Positions 26,102 to 34,273 of a DNA stretch of 40,218 nt are shown here, piece by piece. A program made the translations under genes and the position numbers. The stretch is from assembly GCA_026692865.1 (NCBI GenBank), contig JAPLNI010000043.1:1-40218 (forward strand), written 5' to 3'. The stretch comes from Planctomycetota bacterium. Lineage in GTDB: Bacteria > Planctomycetota > Planctomycetia > Pirellulales > Pirellulaceae. The notes below the pieces were generated by a model that was not told the origin of the DNA, searched no databases, and was given only the letters and a program-made list of their open reading frames with translations. How positions within the stretch are numbered: position 1 is the stretch's first letter; the number at the start of each line of letters is the position of its first letter.

Positions 26102-26482
26102 ATGACTCCTGGTGACATTTTCGACAAGCTGATGGTTCAAGTACACCAGCGAGCCCAATCGCTCCCTGAAGGCTCCTACACGACGAAGCTCATTCGGGGT
26201 GGTCCGGCGAAAATGGGAGCGAAAATCCTCGAGGAAACGCTGGAAACAGTTCTTGCGGCTTCCGAATGCGATTCGCACAAACTTGCCGGCGCATCCGATG
26301 ACGTGCTCGAAAAGGCTCACTCGCACCTAGTCTACGAAGCGTGCGACGTGATTTATCACCTTTGGGTCTTGCTGGGTAGCCACGGCGTTACGGTCGAGCA
26401 ACTCCGGCGGGAACTAGAACGTCGCGAAGGTGTCTCGGGGCTCGATGAAAAGAAATCTAGAAAGATAGAAGGAAAATCCTGA
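26102..26482 (+). CDS. hisE: Phosphoribosyl-ATP pyrophosphatase
   Basis: Second step of histidine synthesis: removes pyrophosphate from phosphoribosyl-ATP. 126 residues with the MazG-like helical motif: KMGAKILEETLETVLAA (EExxE type), then YEACDVIYHLWVLL (ExxxD). The C-terminal 15 residues are charged and variable. Its TGA overlaps the start of hisG by one base (TGATG), which suggests translational coupling. HisI is not fused here, so the cyclohydrolase must be encoded elsewhere. Confidence 0.96.
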   Translation: MTPGDIFDKLMVQVHQRAQSLPEGSYTTKLIRGGPAKMGAKILEETLETVLAASECDSHKLAGASDDVLEKAHSHLVYEACDVIYHLWVLLGSHGVTVEQLRRELERREGVSGLDEKKSRKIEGKS

Positions 26483-27348
26483 TGACCCAGCAACCCACCA
26501 ACATTCTTAGGATTGGAATCCCCAGCAAAGGCCGCCTCAGCGAACTGGCGTGCGAGCTCTTGCAACAAGCCGGGCTTCAATTTCGTCGGCAAGATCGTTC
26601 CCTTTTCGCTCGAGTCAGTGGACTTCCAGCAGAGATCACCTTTTTGCGAACAGACGATATCCCAGTGCTTTGTGCCGAAGGAGCGATTGACTTGGGGATC
26701 ACCGGTAGCGACCTTCTAGAAGAGTCCGAAGCGGATGTTCTTGTAAGGCTGCCGCTGGGAGTTGGTCGGTGCCGACTGGCCGTTTGCATCCCCGCAGACT
26801 CCGAAGTTACTGATCCGGCTCAACTAGACGGCAAACGCGTCGCGACCAGCTTCCCAAATACCACGCGAAAATTCTTAGCCAAGAACGATGCGTCGGTGAG
26901 ACTTGTCCAGCTACACGGCTCGGTCGAAGTCATGATCTCGCTAGGAGTCGCCGATGCGATCGTTGACTTGGTAGAAACGGGAAGCACGCTCGCTGCCAAC
27001 CGGATGAAAATACTGACAGAGATCGGCCAATATGAAACCGTGCTGATTCAGAATCCGCAATGCAAAGACACTGCGACTGCAGATAGAATCGTTCGACGGT
27101 TAGAGGGAGTCGTCATTGCTCGTGATTACTCGCTTCTGGAGTACAACGTTCCGCGAACAAAACTGGCCGCCGCTGAACAGATCACACCTGGCTTCAATTC
27201 GCCAACGGTAAGTGCCTTAGAGGATCCCGCTTGGTGCTCGGTCCGTTGCATGGTCCGCCGCAAAGAAGTCATCAGCGTCATGGAACAGCTCGAAAACATC
27301 GGCGCGTCCGCGATCTTGGAAACCCCGATTAGCAACTGTCGCTTGTAA
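26482..27348 (+). CDS. hisG: ATP phosphoribosyltransferase (long form)
   Basis: First and regulated step of histidine synthesis: condenses ATP with PRPP. 288 residues, so the long, homohexameric form with a C-terminal ACT-like regulatory domain (about residues 215-288, ALEDPAWCSVRCMVRRKEVISVMEQL); no HisZ partner is needed. The catalytic part has RIGIPSKGRL, FLRTDDIPVLCAEGAIDLGITGSDLL, RVATSFPNTTRKFL and the PRPP loop region DAIVDLVETGSTL, all family hallmarks. Histidine feedback inhibition is expected. It follows hisE with a one-base overlap. Confidence 0.97.
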   Translation: MTQQPTNILRIGIPSKGRLSELACELLQQAGLQFRRQDRSLFARVSGLPAEITFLRTDDIPVLCAEGAIDLGITGSDLLEESEADVLVRLPLGVGRCRLAVCIPADSEVTDPAQLDGKRVATSFPNTTRKFLAKNDASVRLVQLHGSVEVMISLGVADAIVDLVETGSTLAANRMKILTEIGQYETVLIQNPQCKDTATADRIVRRLEGVVIARDYSLLEYNVPRTKLAAAEQITPGFNSPTVSALEDPAWCSVRCMVRRKEVISVMEQLENIGASAILETPISNCRL

Positions 27349-27429
27349 GGAAATTGTTTGACCGGTTACGGTCGCGATTGCCCGACTCTCAAAGCCTAAC
27401 ACAAAACCTCGCCGTTCTGAACTCTTTTC

Positions 27430-28185
27430 ATGCATCTGCTCCTTACGAACGATGATGGTATCGAAGCCGAAGGATTGCAATCGTTAGCTGAATTCGTTCG
27501 CTCGCAGCCGAGGGTATCACGCGTCACGATTGTGGCTCCGATCGATGGTCGCAGTTGTTGCGGACACACCGTCAACACGTATGCACCCATACGAATACAA
27601 AACGTTGCACCGGAGCAGTACGCCATCGACGGGTGGCCTGCGGATTGCGTTCGAATTGCGATCGTTCATCTCGGACTGAAGCCAGATTGGATCCTGTCAG
27701 GAGTCAACCATGGAGGCAATCTTGGTCTGGACATCATGATGAGTGGCACGTGCGGGGCGGCTCGCGAAGGAGCTTGGCATGGTTATCACGCGATCGCCCT
27801 CTCACAATATCGCAGCCCTCGAGTTCAAGTCTCTTGGCCAACGAGTGCCGCTCGAGCTTGGTCGGTCGCTTCGCAAATCATCGCCGAACAACAAATCGCC
27901 GAAAAGCAAACCTCTCCGCACGAACTCGACAATTCAAATATTGCTAAGCCAGTTGGCTTTTGGAACGTGAACCTCCCGTCGCTGGAAGATTCAGCCGTAC
28001 TTCCCAAGCCTATCCATTGCAAACCTGACCCATCTCCCCATCGATTCACCTTCGAGAAGAAGAGCGAAGGCTTGCTTTATCGAAGTTCTTATCAAGATCG
28101 CCCCCGGCTGCCTGGTCACGATATAGAATGTTGCTTCCAAGGCTCACCCACGATCTCGTTCTGCCAAAACGGGAACACGCTTTAG
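27430..28185 (+). CDS. surE: 5'/3'-nucleotidase SurE
   Basis: Metal-dependent phosphatase acting on nucleoside monophosphates, linked to stationary-phase survival. 251 residues. The metal site is visible: LLTNDDGIEAEGL (D8, D9 region), a Ser/Cys-containing VAPIDGRSCCGHTVN, and SGVNHGGNLGLD with the conserved Asn. SGTCGAAREGAWHGYHAIALS matches the SGTVGAAMEG motif. The C-terminal part is less conserved. It follows hisG by 81 bp and may share its transcript. Confidence 0.93.
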   Translation: MHLLLTNDDGIEAEGLQSLAEFVRSQPRVSRVTIVAPIDGRSCCGHTVNTYAPIRIQNVAPEQYAIDGWPADCVRIAIVHLGLKPDWILSGVNHGGNLGLDIMMSGTCGAAREGAWHGYHAIALSQYRSPRVQVSWPTSAARAWSVASQIIAEQQIAEKQTSPHELDNSNIAKPVGFWNVNLPSLEDSAVLPKPIHCKPDPSPHRFTFEKKSEGLLYRSSYQDRPRLPGHDIECCFQGSPTISFCQNGNTL

Positions 28186-28202
28186 CCTTGGGCTGGGGAA
28201 AC

Positions 28203-28283
28203 CTGAGCCGATGGCGCTAGCCACGGGTTTCGATATTGCCACAATTTACCAGTTGCCACCCGAGGCTAGCGCCATCGGCTCAG
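28203..28283. repeat. TGAGCC...GGCTCA inverted-repeat element
   Basis: A perfect 20-bp inverted repeat (CTGAGCCGATGGCGCTAGCC at 28203-28222 and its reverse complement at 28264-28283). The arms extend to 26 bp with one mismatch (ACGGGT versus ACCCGA). The loop is about 29 bp. The ends match those of the two copies at 16696-16877, so it is a dispersed family. It lies between surE and the hydrolase gene and could act as a terminator or spacer hairpin. Confidence 0.9.
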
Positions 28284-28348
28284 TAAAATTTCCCTTTTCA
28301 TCAGCCCACCCTAGCACACCTCTCACCATCAACCACGGAGTACCTCTC

Positions 28349-29341
28349 ATGTCTTTCCCCTCCCGCCGTACCAAATCTTTTCTAATTGCGTGTGCATTCG
28401 CTTTCTACTGTGCGACGCCCACATTTGCTCAGCAAGAATCCGCCTCGAAACCCACCGCCCGTGAAAACTCAAGCGAAACGGTACAGCTTTGGAAAGCCAA
28501 ACCACCAGGCGAAACGGTTGAACTTCCGCCTGAAGCCGACACCACCAAACCGGACCAAGCCCCCACCGGTGGAGGCCGCGTCACTCGCATCGGCAACGTA
28601 TCGAATCCGACTCTCGAAATCTTCCGACCCGACCCAGCCAAATTCCCGATGAATGGGAAGCTTACCAAATCACAAACCGCGGTCATCATTTGCCCCGGCG
28701 GAGGACATCGCATCTTGGCTTACGACTTGGAAGGAACCGAAGTCGCACGTTGGCTTGCCAACCAAGGAATCACCGGGATCGTGCTCAAGTATCGTGTGCC
28801 CGCTCGTGATCCAGAAAACAAAGCACATGCAGCCGTTCAAGATGCTCAACGAGCCATTCGCTGGGTGCGAAGCCAATCGGAATCGCTCGGAATCTCCGCC
28901 GATCGAATCGGAATCATGGGATTCTCGGCGGGCGGAGAAGTGGCTGCTCGAGCAACGCTCCTTAGCGACCGGGATCACTACCCAAAAGCAGACGCGGCAG
29001 CAGACCCGGTTGATCAGTTTTCGGCCAAGCCTAACTTCGCGGCCTTGATCTATCCGGCTTACTTGGTGGCCAAGGACCAATCGAAACTTCTTGAAGAACT
29101 CAAACCCGCATCTACAACTCCTCCGGTGTTCATGGTGCACGCATGGAACGATAACGTAACGCCGCTCTCAAGCTTATACCTCGCAGCCGAACTGAAGAGG
29201 GCGAACGTTCCCTGCGAACTCCACATGTTCTCCCTCGGTGGACACGGGTACGGACTTCGCCACGTCGAAAATGTTCCGGTCACCGATTGGCCAGGCCCTT
29301 TCGGTCAGTGGATGAAAGTATCCGGTTGGTTAGAAAAGTAG
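28349..29341 (+). CDS. Secreted alpha/beta hydrolase (BD-FAE/acetyl esterase-like)
   Basis: 330 residues from the ATG at 28349, where a signal peptide starts (FLIACAFAFYCATPTFA, cleaved before QQES). An upstream in-frame ATG (28211) lies inside an inverted repeat and is not used. The hydrolase core has the oxyanion motif VIICPGGGHRILAYDLEG, the nucleophile elbow GIMGFSAGGE, a catalytic Asp region (HAWNDNVTPLSS) and a catalytic His in SLGGHGYGL. Relatives act on acetylated or feruloylated polysaccharides, which fits the polysaccharide-degrading habit of planctomycetes, but the substrate cannot be read from the sequence. Confidence 0.92.
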   Translation: MSFPSRRTKSFLIACAFAFYCATPTFAQQESASKPTARENSSETVQLWKAKPPGETVELPPEADTTKPDQAPTGGGRVTRIGNVSNPTLEIFRPDPAKFPMNGKLTKSQTAVIICPGGGHRILAYDLEGTEVARWLANQGITGIVLKYRVPARDPENKAHAAVQDAQRAIRWVRSQSESLGISADRIGIMGFSAGGEVAARATLLSDRDHYPKADAAADPVDQFSAKPNFAALIYPAYLVAKDQSKLLEELKPASTTPPVFMVHAWNDNVTPLSSLYLAAELKRANVPCELHMFSLGGHGYGLRHVENVPVTDWPGPFGQWMKVSGWLEK

Positions 29342-29680
29342 CCGCGCTGATGTAAACAGCTTCACCATCTGACGGAAGTATTCATTCGTAAATCCCGTCT
29401 TTTCGAACTCGTATTCAGCCATCGGCGGTACTCCTACTCGATTCAAATCACTCCATCTAGCAGAAGTACGAGTACGATTGAAAAGCAAAACCCGATGGCG
29501 TTCGCCGAGGAGTGTCATTTATTTCTTCACAAAATATCGCTGCAAAACCAGCAAAACGCGACAATCAAAAAGATTCTTGAAGATTCCATGTAGAAACGCG
29601 TTTGCCACTGCGATACTATCAAAGTAGGGTGGATCCGTACGGCGCTTGATTGTCGACACCATTAGAAAAGGTGCTTCTGC
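29342..29680. other. 339-bp intergenic region with a GAGTACGAGTA-type repeat
   Basis: The only structure seen is the repeat block at about 29407-29490. It shares GTACTCCTACTCGATTC, AATCACTCCATC and GTACGAGTACGA with the block at 5588-5745 but lacks the 12-bp tandem array. The promoter of the downstream gene presumably lies at 29540-29670; no clear boxes are visible. Confidence 0.5.
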
Positions 29681-30775
29681 GTGAAAAGTCTTTTAAAAGT
29701 CTATTTCGCCTGGGCTTTGCTAGCTCTTGCGATCGGCCAGCTTCTTCCCACCACTTATTCGCTAGCAATCGATACCGATATGCGTCGATCGGCCACTTGG
29801 AATTGGCCCGTTCGAGAGCAAATCGATGTCAAGCTTGCGGACTACTTCAAGACGCGGACCGAATGGAATCAACCCTCGATTCAGGTCAAGGCACTCTGGG
29901 ATCGCTTCGAGTCGCAATCACGCGGGCCTGGCTTATTAGACGCAGTAATGGCGACACTCGCCGCAGCCGACGCGAGAATCGAATTGCTGCTCAGCGGCCT
30001 CGATCCGACACGCAGCGAGCAAACCACAAGCGCGACCGTTGCCACCGCCACATGGATTGAATCCGAATTGCCTAGCTGGATTCAAAGCAACATTCACTTG
30101 GCAATCGCACGTGCCCTCGCCAACGAACAACTCTACGACGAATCGCTCGAGCAAATCGAACTGGCGGATATGAGCGAAGTCGTCGATCCTTCGACTTGGC
30201 TATTCTACAAAGCGATCTGCCATCATCATCTTTTGCAACGCGATGATTGCATGGCTGCTGTCACCAAATTGCTCGAACATGAGCCAGAACTCGTTTCGCG
30301 ATATGCAATCACTGCCAAACTCATGAAGACCGACATCGAACCGATGAAGGAAGATTCGTTGGATGAGATATCGCGATTAATGAAAGATGTCGAACGACGA
30401 TTGGAACTTGGTCGCACAGGAACAGTCGTGCGCGAACAAGAAAAACAAATCGTGGAGAAGCTTGATAAGATGATCGACAAAATCGAAGAACAGCTTCAAC
30501 AACAGCAGCAGCAACAACAGCAAGCTCAGCAAGGTCAAGACGGTAAAGGTGGCAAGGGTGGCGGCCAGGGTAAACCGATGGACGAAAGCCAAATCGCAGG
30601 TGGCAGCGGTCCCGGTGATGTCGATCCTAAAACCTTGAAAGACCGAAACGGGTGGGGAGATCTTCCCCCAGCACAACGCCAAGAAGCCCTTCAAAACATA
30701 ACAAAAGACCTCCCGTCACATTATCGCGAAGTCATCGAAGCCTACTTCAAACGCCTAGCAACAAGCGATCGGTAG
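29681..30775 (+). CDS. Exported coiled-coil protein with Gln-rich tract (Bat-operon type)
   Basis: 364 residues starting with GTG at 29681. The first 28 residues (LLKVYFAWALLALAIGQLLP) are a signal peptide or membrane anchor. The middle is helical and resembles tetratricopeptide-like repeats (IHLALARALANEQLYDESLE type, here IHLAIARALANEQLYDESLE). A long charged coiled coil follows and runs into nine consecutive Gln, then a Gly/Lys-rich stretch. The C-terminus (WGDLPPAQRQEALQNITKDL, then PSHYREVIEAYFKRLA) is a motif I associate with proteins next to MoxR/BatA-type genes in planctomycetes. No such genes are here, so it stands alone. Confidence 0.75.
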   Translation: MKSLLKVYFAWALLALAIGQLLPTTYSLAIDTDMRRSATWNWPVREQIDVKLADYFKTRTEWNQPSIQVKALWDRFESQSRGPGLLDAVMATLAAADARIELLLSGLDPTRSEQTTSATVATATWIESELPSWIQSNIHLAIARALANEQLYDESLEQIELADMSEVVDPSTWLFYKAICHHHLLQRDDCMAAVTKLLEHEPELVSRYAITAKLMKTDIEPMKEDSLDEISRLMKDVERRLELGRTGTVVREQEKQIVEKLDKMIDKIEEQLQQQQQQQQQAQQGQDGKGGKGGGQGKPMDESQIAGGSGPGDVDPKTLKDRNGWGDLPPAQRQEALQNITKDLPSHYREVIEAYFKRLATSDR

Positions 30776-30783
30776 GATCAACC

Positions 30784-30920
30784 CTTTGGACTGCGGTAAC
30801 CTGTTACCGCTTTAAGACTTACCAGACGGTCTTCTACCAAAAATGATTCTGTAAACCCGGAATCATTTTTTTCTCAGTATCGCCACCCCGAAAGCTGGGC
30901 CGAGCCCCAGCACTCCAAAG
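30784..30920. repeat. Paired hairpin element (TTTGGAGTGC type), copy 1
   Basis: About 137 bp. Left hairpin: TTTGGACT, stem GCGGTAA (30793-30799), loop CCTG, stem TTACCGC, then TTTAAGAC. Right hairpin, inverted: GCTGGGC, CGAG, CCCCAGC (30894-30911), then ACTCCAAAG. The flanks are TTTGGAGT-like and AGCTTTCGGGG-like in both. The core contains an 11-bp stem terminator-like hairpin. The same architecture and nearly the same length occur at 36651-36787. It lies between convergent genes. Confidence 0.85.
30839..30872 (+). terminator. Likely rho-independent terminator within the repeat element
   Basis: AAAAATGATTC and GAATCATTTTT form a perfect 11-bp stem with a 10-base loop, followed by more T. It sits 64 bp past the Bat-type gene and before the convergent HD gene, so it can work both ways. 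The stem is AT-rich, which lowers certainty. Confidence 0.5.
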
Positions 30921-30926
30921 TGGCTC

Positions 30927-31634
30927 TCACGCTAACTTCTTGAGTGAGGCTTCTAGCAGAGCCGAATCGCATCCAATTTCATCGCTGAGCGATTTCAGAA
31001 AATCTTGCATGATCTTTAGTCTCGCTGTTGCGATCAGACTTCCGGTCTTGGTTTTCATCGTTGCTGGCAACCTAAGCAGCTTGCAAAAAAAGTGGTCAAC
31101 TGCAAACTGACGATCATCGGCTGTTCGAGTTACCGGAAAGGGTTCTTCGATGTGATAAAGATTTTGCTGCAAATGCCCAGTCGTCATCAAGCATCTAGCG
31201 ATCCCGATCGCCCCCAAAGCTTCCAATCGATCGGCATCTTGTAGAACCATCGCTTCGATCGAATTACAAGCCACGTTCGCGGAGAAACTGTGCGAGAGAA
31301 TCGCATGATGAATCGCATCCAGGTGTGCGTCCGAATAGCCGATGCCACGCAGCAAATCCATTGCGTGATCGGCGGCCAACCGTGAGGCAGATGACCTCGT
31401 TTGCGAATTCTTCGCAACCAGCACACAATCGTGCAACCAAGCGGCCGGAAGAACAACTCTGCAGTCCGCCGCTTCGAACCGCAAAATTTCCGAAGCGTTT
31501 CGCACAACGCGCTGCACATGATCGATTCCATGACCAGGATCAGCCTCTCGCATCGCCTCAATCGCAAGGGCTTTAAAAGTTGTGAGCCATTGGGCGTTCC
31601 AAGAATCAATCGTGTGCGAATTTTGAGCAGTCAT
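30927..31634 (-). CDS. HD-domain phosphohydrolase
   Basis: 235 residues from the ATG at 31634 (MTAQNSHTIDSW); 30 upstream residues in the open frame look unlike the family. The HD metal ligands are H in GHGIDHVQRV, HD in AAWLHDCVL, and D in VLQDADRLEALGAIG, with an AILSHSFSAN segment between. This matches the YedJ/YpgQ-like HD hydrolases that act on nucleotides or other phosphate esters. The substrate is unknown. It is divergent from the DUF3592 gene and convergent with the Bat-type gene. Confidence 0.88.
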   Translation of the reverse strand: MTAQNSHTIDSWNAQWLTTFKALAIEAMREADPGHGIDHVQRVVRNASEILRFEAADCRVVLPAAWLHDCVLVAKNSQTRSSASRLAADHAMDLLRGIGYSDAHLDAIHHAILSHSFSANVACNSIEAMVLQDADRLEALGAIGIARCLMTTGHLQQNLYHIEEPFPVTRTADDRQFAVDHFFCKLLRLPATMKTKTGSLIATARLKIMQDFLKSLSDEIGCDSALLEASLKKLA

Positions 31635-31788
31635 CGATATTTTGAGTAGAACTTTGAATCTATAAACAGAAAACAGAAACTTAGCACGAAGCGTAAATGA
31701 TTGGCAGATCAGAACAATCCACATCGTTCTTGGCTCATAGCCGATGAATTACATAGAACGAGCCGTTTCAATACGCTACACTACGCGA

Positions 31789-33057
31789 ATGATACGACGC
31801 AAAAACCAATCGACGACGGCTGGAATTTGGATATTGACCATTTTCTGCTCCATTTTTGCAGGGGTGGGATTAACCATTTTGGTGACATCCTATCTGCTTC
31901 CTCACTGGGCACTTATACGATCAAGCAACTGGCCGCAAACTCAGGCCGTTATGGATCGAATCGAGATCGCCGAAAGTCGAGGTGATGATTCGACTTCGTA
32001 TTATCCTAAAGCGGAATATCACTACACAGTCGATGATGTAATGTATCGCGGCTCTCTATTTTGGTTTGGCCAGAGCAATAAGACTAACAGACGTACCCTC
32101 GTTAAAGATGCTACGCGAGCGTTCTCTGCCGGTGACGAATTCCCACTCTATTACAACCCATCCAATCCTTCGGAATCGGTAGTCATTCGACAAATCGCGC
32201 CGGTCAGCTGGATCACCGCTGCTATTGCGTCCGTTTTTATCGCCATTCCGCTCGTTGTGGTTTATGCGGCCATCTCCGATTTGGCGAAAGCGAAGAAGCC
32301 GACACCAGTTTTAGGCGCGGTGCCGTTAAGCCTGTCGGGTAGTCAACGAATCGATTCCCTTGCTTTCCACAGCGACACTTGTCCCAACGAAATTGACGAT
32401 CCGCATAACAATCAACCCTACATGGTAAAGCCAACCACCAATCAGCTGAACAATGCGATCCGCTTGTTCATCTTTGGCACGATTTGGAACGGAATTGTCG
32501 CAGCTTCTGCTTACGGAATCATTTTCGATGCTGGCGGTTTCGATTGGCTGCCGGCACTTTTCACAGGCGGATTCTTACTCGCTGGTATCGGTATCTTTTG
32601 CGGAGCGATCTACTGCTTGCTTGCATCCTTCAACCCCAAGCCGACAGTCGTCTGCAGTCAAAGCCAAATCTACCCAGGATCCGAGTTTGAGATCAGCTGG
32701 ACTTTTGCAGGAAATACCGGGAGGATTAAATCACTGAAGCTATCTTTGACTTGCAGCGAAACGGTTACCTATCGCGCTGGAACAGATACTAGAACCGAAA
32801 CGAAAGTTCTTTCCGAAGACATTCTGTTTGAATCGAATGACCCAAGCACATTTGCAGAAGGATTCGCTCTTACGAAACTCCCGATCACATCGATGCACAC
32901 GTTCAAATCCCCCAACAATGAAGTGAAATGGACCGTCAAATTAGAAGGGGATATTCCTATGTGGCCAAACCTAAGCGAAGTTTTTGATATCAAGGTATAC
33001 CCAACGCAGATTGCAAACTTCGCCTCACCGCAAGCCGCCGAAGAGGTGCTCTCATGA
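31789..33057 (+). CDS. DUF3592-like membrane protein
   Basis: 422 residues from the second in-frame ATG (31789, MIRRKNQ), chosen because a positively charged N-terminus then precedes the first transmembrane helix (IWILTIFCSIFAGVGLTIL). The first ATG at 31744 remains possible. The segment SSNWPQTQAVMDRIEI...YYPKAEYHYTVDDVMYRG...YNPSNPSESVV is the DUF3592 pattern: an extracytoplasmic beta domain between helices. Three more helices follow near residues 160 and 240-290. The last 130 residues look like a soluble arrestin- or beta-sandwich-like domain (SLTCSETVTYRAGTDTRTET). The function is unknown. Its TGA overlaps the next ATG (ATGA). Confidence 0.8.
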   Translation: MIRRKNQSTTAGIWILTIFCSIFAGVGLTILVTSYLLPHWALIRSSNWPQTQAVMDRIEIAESRGDDSTSYYPKAEYHYTVDDVMYRGSLFWFGQSNKTNRRTLVKDATRAFSAGDEFPLYYNPSNPSESVVIRQIAPVSWITAAIASVFIAIPLVVVYAAISDLAKAKKPTPVLGAVPLSLSGSQRIDSLAFHSDTCPNEIDDPHNNQPYMVKPTTNQLNNAIRLFIFGTIWNGIVAASAYGIIFDAGGFDWLPALFTGGFLLAGIGIFCGAIYCLLASFNPKPTVVCSQSQIYPGSEFEISWTFAGNTGRIKSLKLSLTCSETVTYRAGTDTRTETKVLSEDILFESNDPSTFAEGFALTKLPITSMHTFKSPNNEVKWTVKLEGDIPMWPNLSEVFDIKVYPTQIANFASPQAAEEVLS

Positions 33058-33401
33058 TGCGATTTGAGCTAATGAAAGGGAACTCGGATTTTAGTCCCGG
33101 TTCGATGATCCAAGCACAGTCGTTCTGGGAATTCGAAAAAGCACCACGGTCGATAACCGCAAGATTGGTTTGGGTTACTGAAGGTAAAGGTACACAAGAT
33201 TCGGAGACCGCGATCGAAGAATCCTGGATACCGGAGAGCAACAGCGGTTCGCGGCAATTGTCATGGATAGCTCCAAGGTGTCCAGCAACCCATAGCGGCA
33301 CACTCATTCGAATTCATTGGCAAATGGAACTCGAAAGCGCGTCTCCAGAAGAATACGCGGAAACCTCAATTACTATTGAAGCAGCGCATCCGCATTCTTG
33401 A
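33054..33401 (+). CDS. Small beta-rich protein coupled to the DUF3592 gene
   Basis: 115 residues, no signal peptide or membrane helix. It begins with MMRFELMKGNSDFSPGSMIQ. The pattern FSPGSMIQAQSFWEF, then SITARLVWVTEGKG, then ISWELE-like IRIHWQMELES resembles the beta-sandwich at the end of the preceding protein, so the two may interact or come from a duplication. It starts four bases inside the preceding gene, a typical translational-coupling overlap. The family is not recognised. Confidence 0.7.
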   Translation: MMRFELMKGNSDFSPGSMIQAQSFWEFEKAPRSITARLVWVTEGKGTQDSETAIEESWIPESNSGSRQLSWIAPRCPATHSGTLIRIHWQMELESASPEEYAETSITIEAAHPHS

Positions 33402-33402
33402 G

Positions 33403-33484
33403 GTAGCGGAATTCGTAAGAATTCCGAAGTCGCTGGAAGCGGTAACAAACCTGCGGTCATTAGATGTCTTACGACATCTGCTAC
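33403..33484. repeat. Inverted pair of GTAGC/GTAA hairpins with differing stems
   Basis: Left hairpin: GTAGC, stem GGAATTC (33408-33414), loop GTAA, stem GAATTCC. Right hairpin, inverted: GTAGC, stem AGATGTC, loop GTAA, stem GACATCT (33462-33479). Flank and loop are identical and the 7-bp stems differ completely but remain perfectly paired. A half copy is at 23501-23524. Confidence 0.85.
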
Positions 33485-33522
33485 GAGTTCGAACCTCCAG
33501 TTTTCAGTCTCGACAAAACTGC

Positions 33523-33555
33523 GCAAGTGCATAAGGGGACCCCTTATGCACTTGC
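33523..33555. terminator. 33-bp palindrome, probable bidirectional terminator
   Basis: GCAAGTGCATAAGGGG and its perfect reverse complement flank a single A (33539). The palindrome lies between convergent genes, 26 bp before the methyltransferase stop. There is no strong T-run, so it may instead be a protein-binding palindrome or a repeat. Confidence 0.5.
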
Positions 33556-33580
33556 TCTTGTACCCCAAAGTTGCGAAGTG

Positions 33581-34273
33581 TCATAGCACTCCAAGGGATT
33601 GCTTCCGAGCGATCAGCGTCCAATGGCGGTCGGAGGTTTGTTCGATGGTCACGGAGGTGATACCAACTTCGTTGGCGATGGATTGAATTTCTTCGATCGT
33701 TAGCGATGCGTGGAGGCTTTGACGAAGGAGTTGTCGACCTGACTCGGCTTGGTTGGCTGCGTGTTGTTCGACGATGTATTCGACTTGTTCGTTATCGAGC
33801 GGTCTCATCAGATCGCGGACGAATAACAAACCGTTGAGCCGAAGTACTCGCCAAGCTTCGCGGAGGACGTCGGCGGGATTTGGGACGTGATGAATGAGAG
33901 TGTTCGAAAAGACCGTATCGAAGAATTCGTTTTCGAACGGAAGCTTTTTGCAATCACCGTAAAGCAATTGAATTCGGTCGGTGAGTGCTGCTACCTCGAT
34001 TCGGTAGCGTGCCAGCTCCAGCATCGGTTGCGAGGCGTCGGCAGCCATGATCCGAGTCGACTTGGGGAGAAGCTTATAAAGTTCAATGGGAATGAGGGCT
34101 GTACCGGTTCCCATGTCGAGTAAATCGTTCCCAACGGGTTGATTAGCGGCGAGATCTTCGGCGAATCGTAGGTTCACCACCAAGTGATCCATGGCGTCAT
34201 ATTCTTCAGCTTCCGCCCAAGAATCCATGACTTCGGGTTCGAGCGTGCGAGTGATTCTTGAGGGGGAAGTCAT
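33581..34273 (-). CDS. Class I SAM-dependent methyltransferase
   Basis: 230 residues. Motif I is VGNDLLDMGTGTALIPIEL, motif II acidic residue in IMAADASQPMLE, a GDCKKLPFENEFFDTVFSN segment and VLREAWRVLRLNGLLFVRDL follow, in the order of the UbiE/Methyltransf_11 group. Small-molecule methylation in the cytosol is likely; the substrate is unknown. The gene is monocistronic, convergent with the DUF3592 pair, with rpsD starting 325 bp away in the other direction. Confidence 0.92.
   Translation of the reverse strand: MTSPSRITRTLEPEVMDSWAEAEEYDAMDHLVVNLRFAEDLAANQPVGNDLLDMGTGTALIPIELYKLLPKSTRIMAADASQPMLELARYRIEVAALTDRIQLLYGDCKKLPFENEFFDTVFSNTLIHHVPNPADVLREAWRVLRLNGLLFVRDLMRPLDNEQVEYIVEQHAANQAESGRQLLRQSLHASLTIEEIQSIANEVGITSVTIEQTSDRHWTLIARKQSLGVL

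Noticed and set aside
28211-28348. N-terminal extension of the secreted hydrolase
   Set aside because: It starts inside an inverted repeat and would bury the signal peptide; the ATG at 28349 gives a normal signal sequence.
29650-30060. 136-codon frame (+) overlapping the Bat-type gene
   Set aside because: It overlaps the start of a better supported gene with signal peptide and coiled coil, and its composition is Arg/Ser-rich as in shadow frames.
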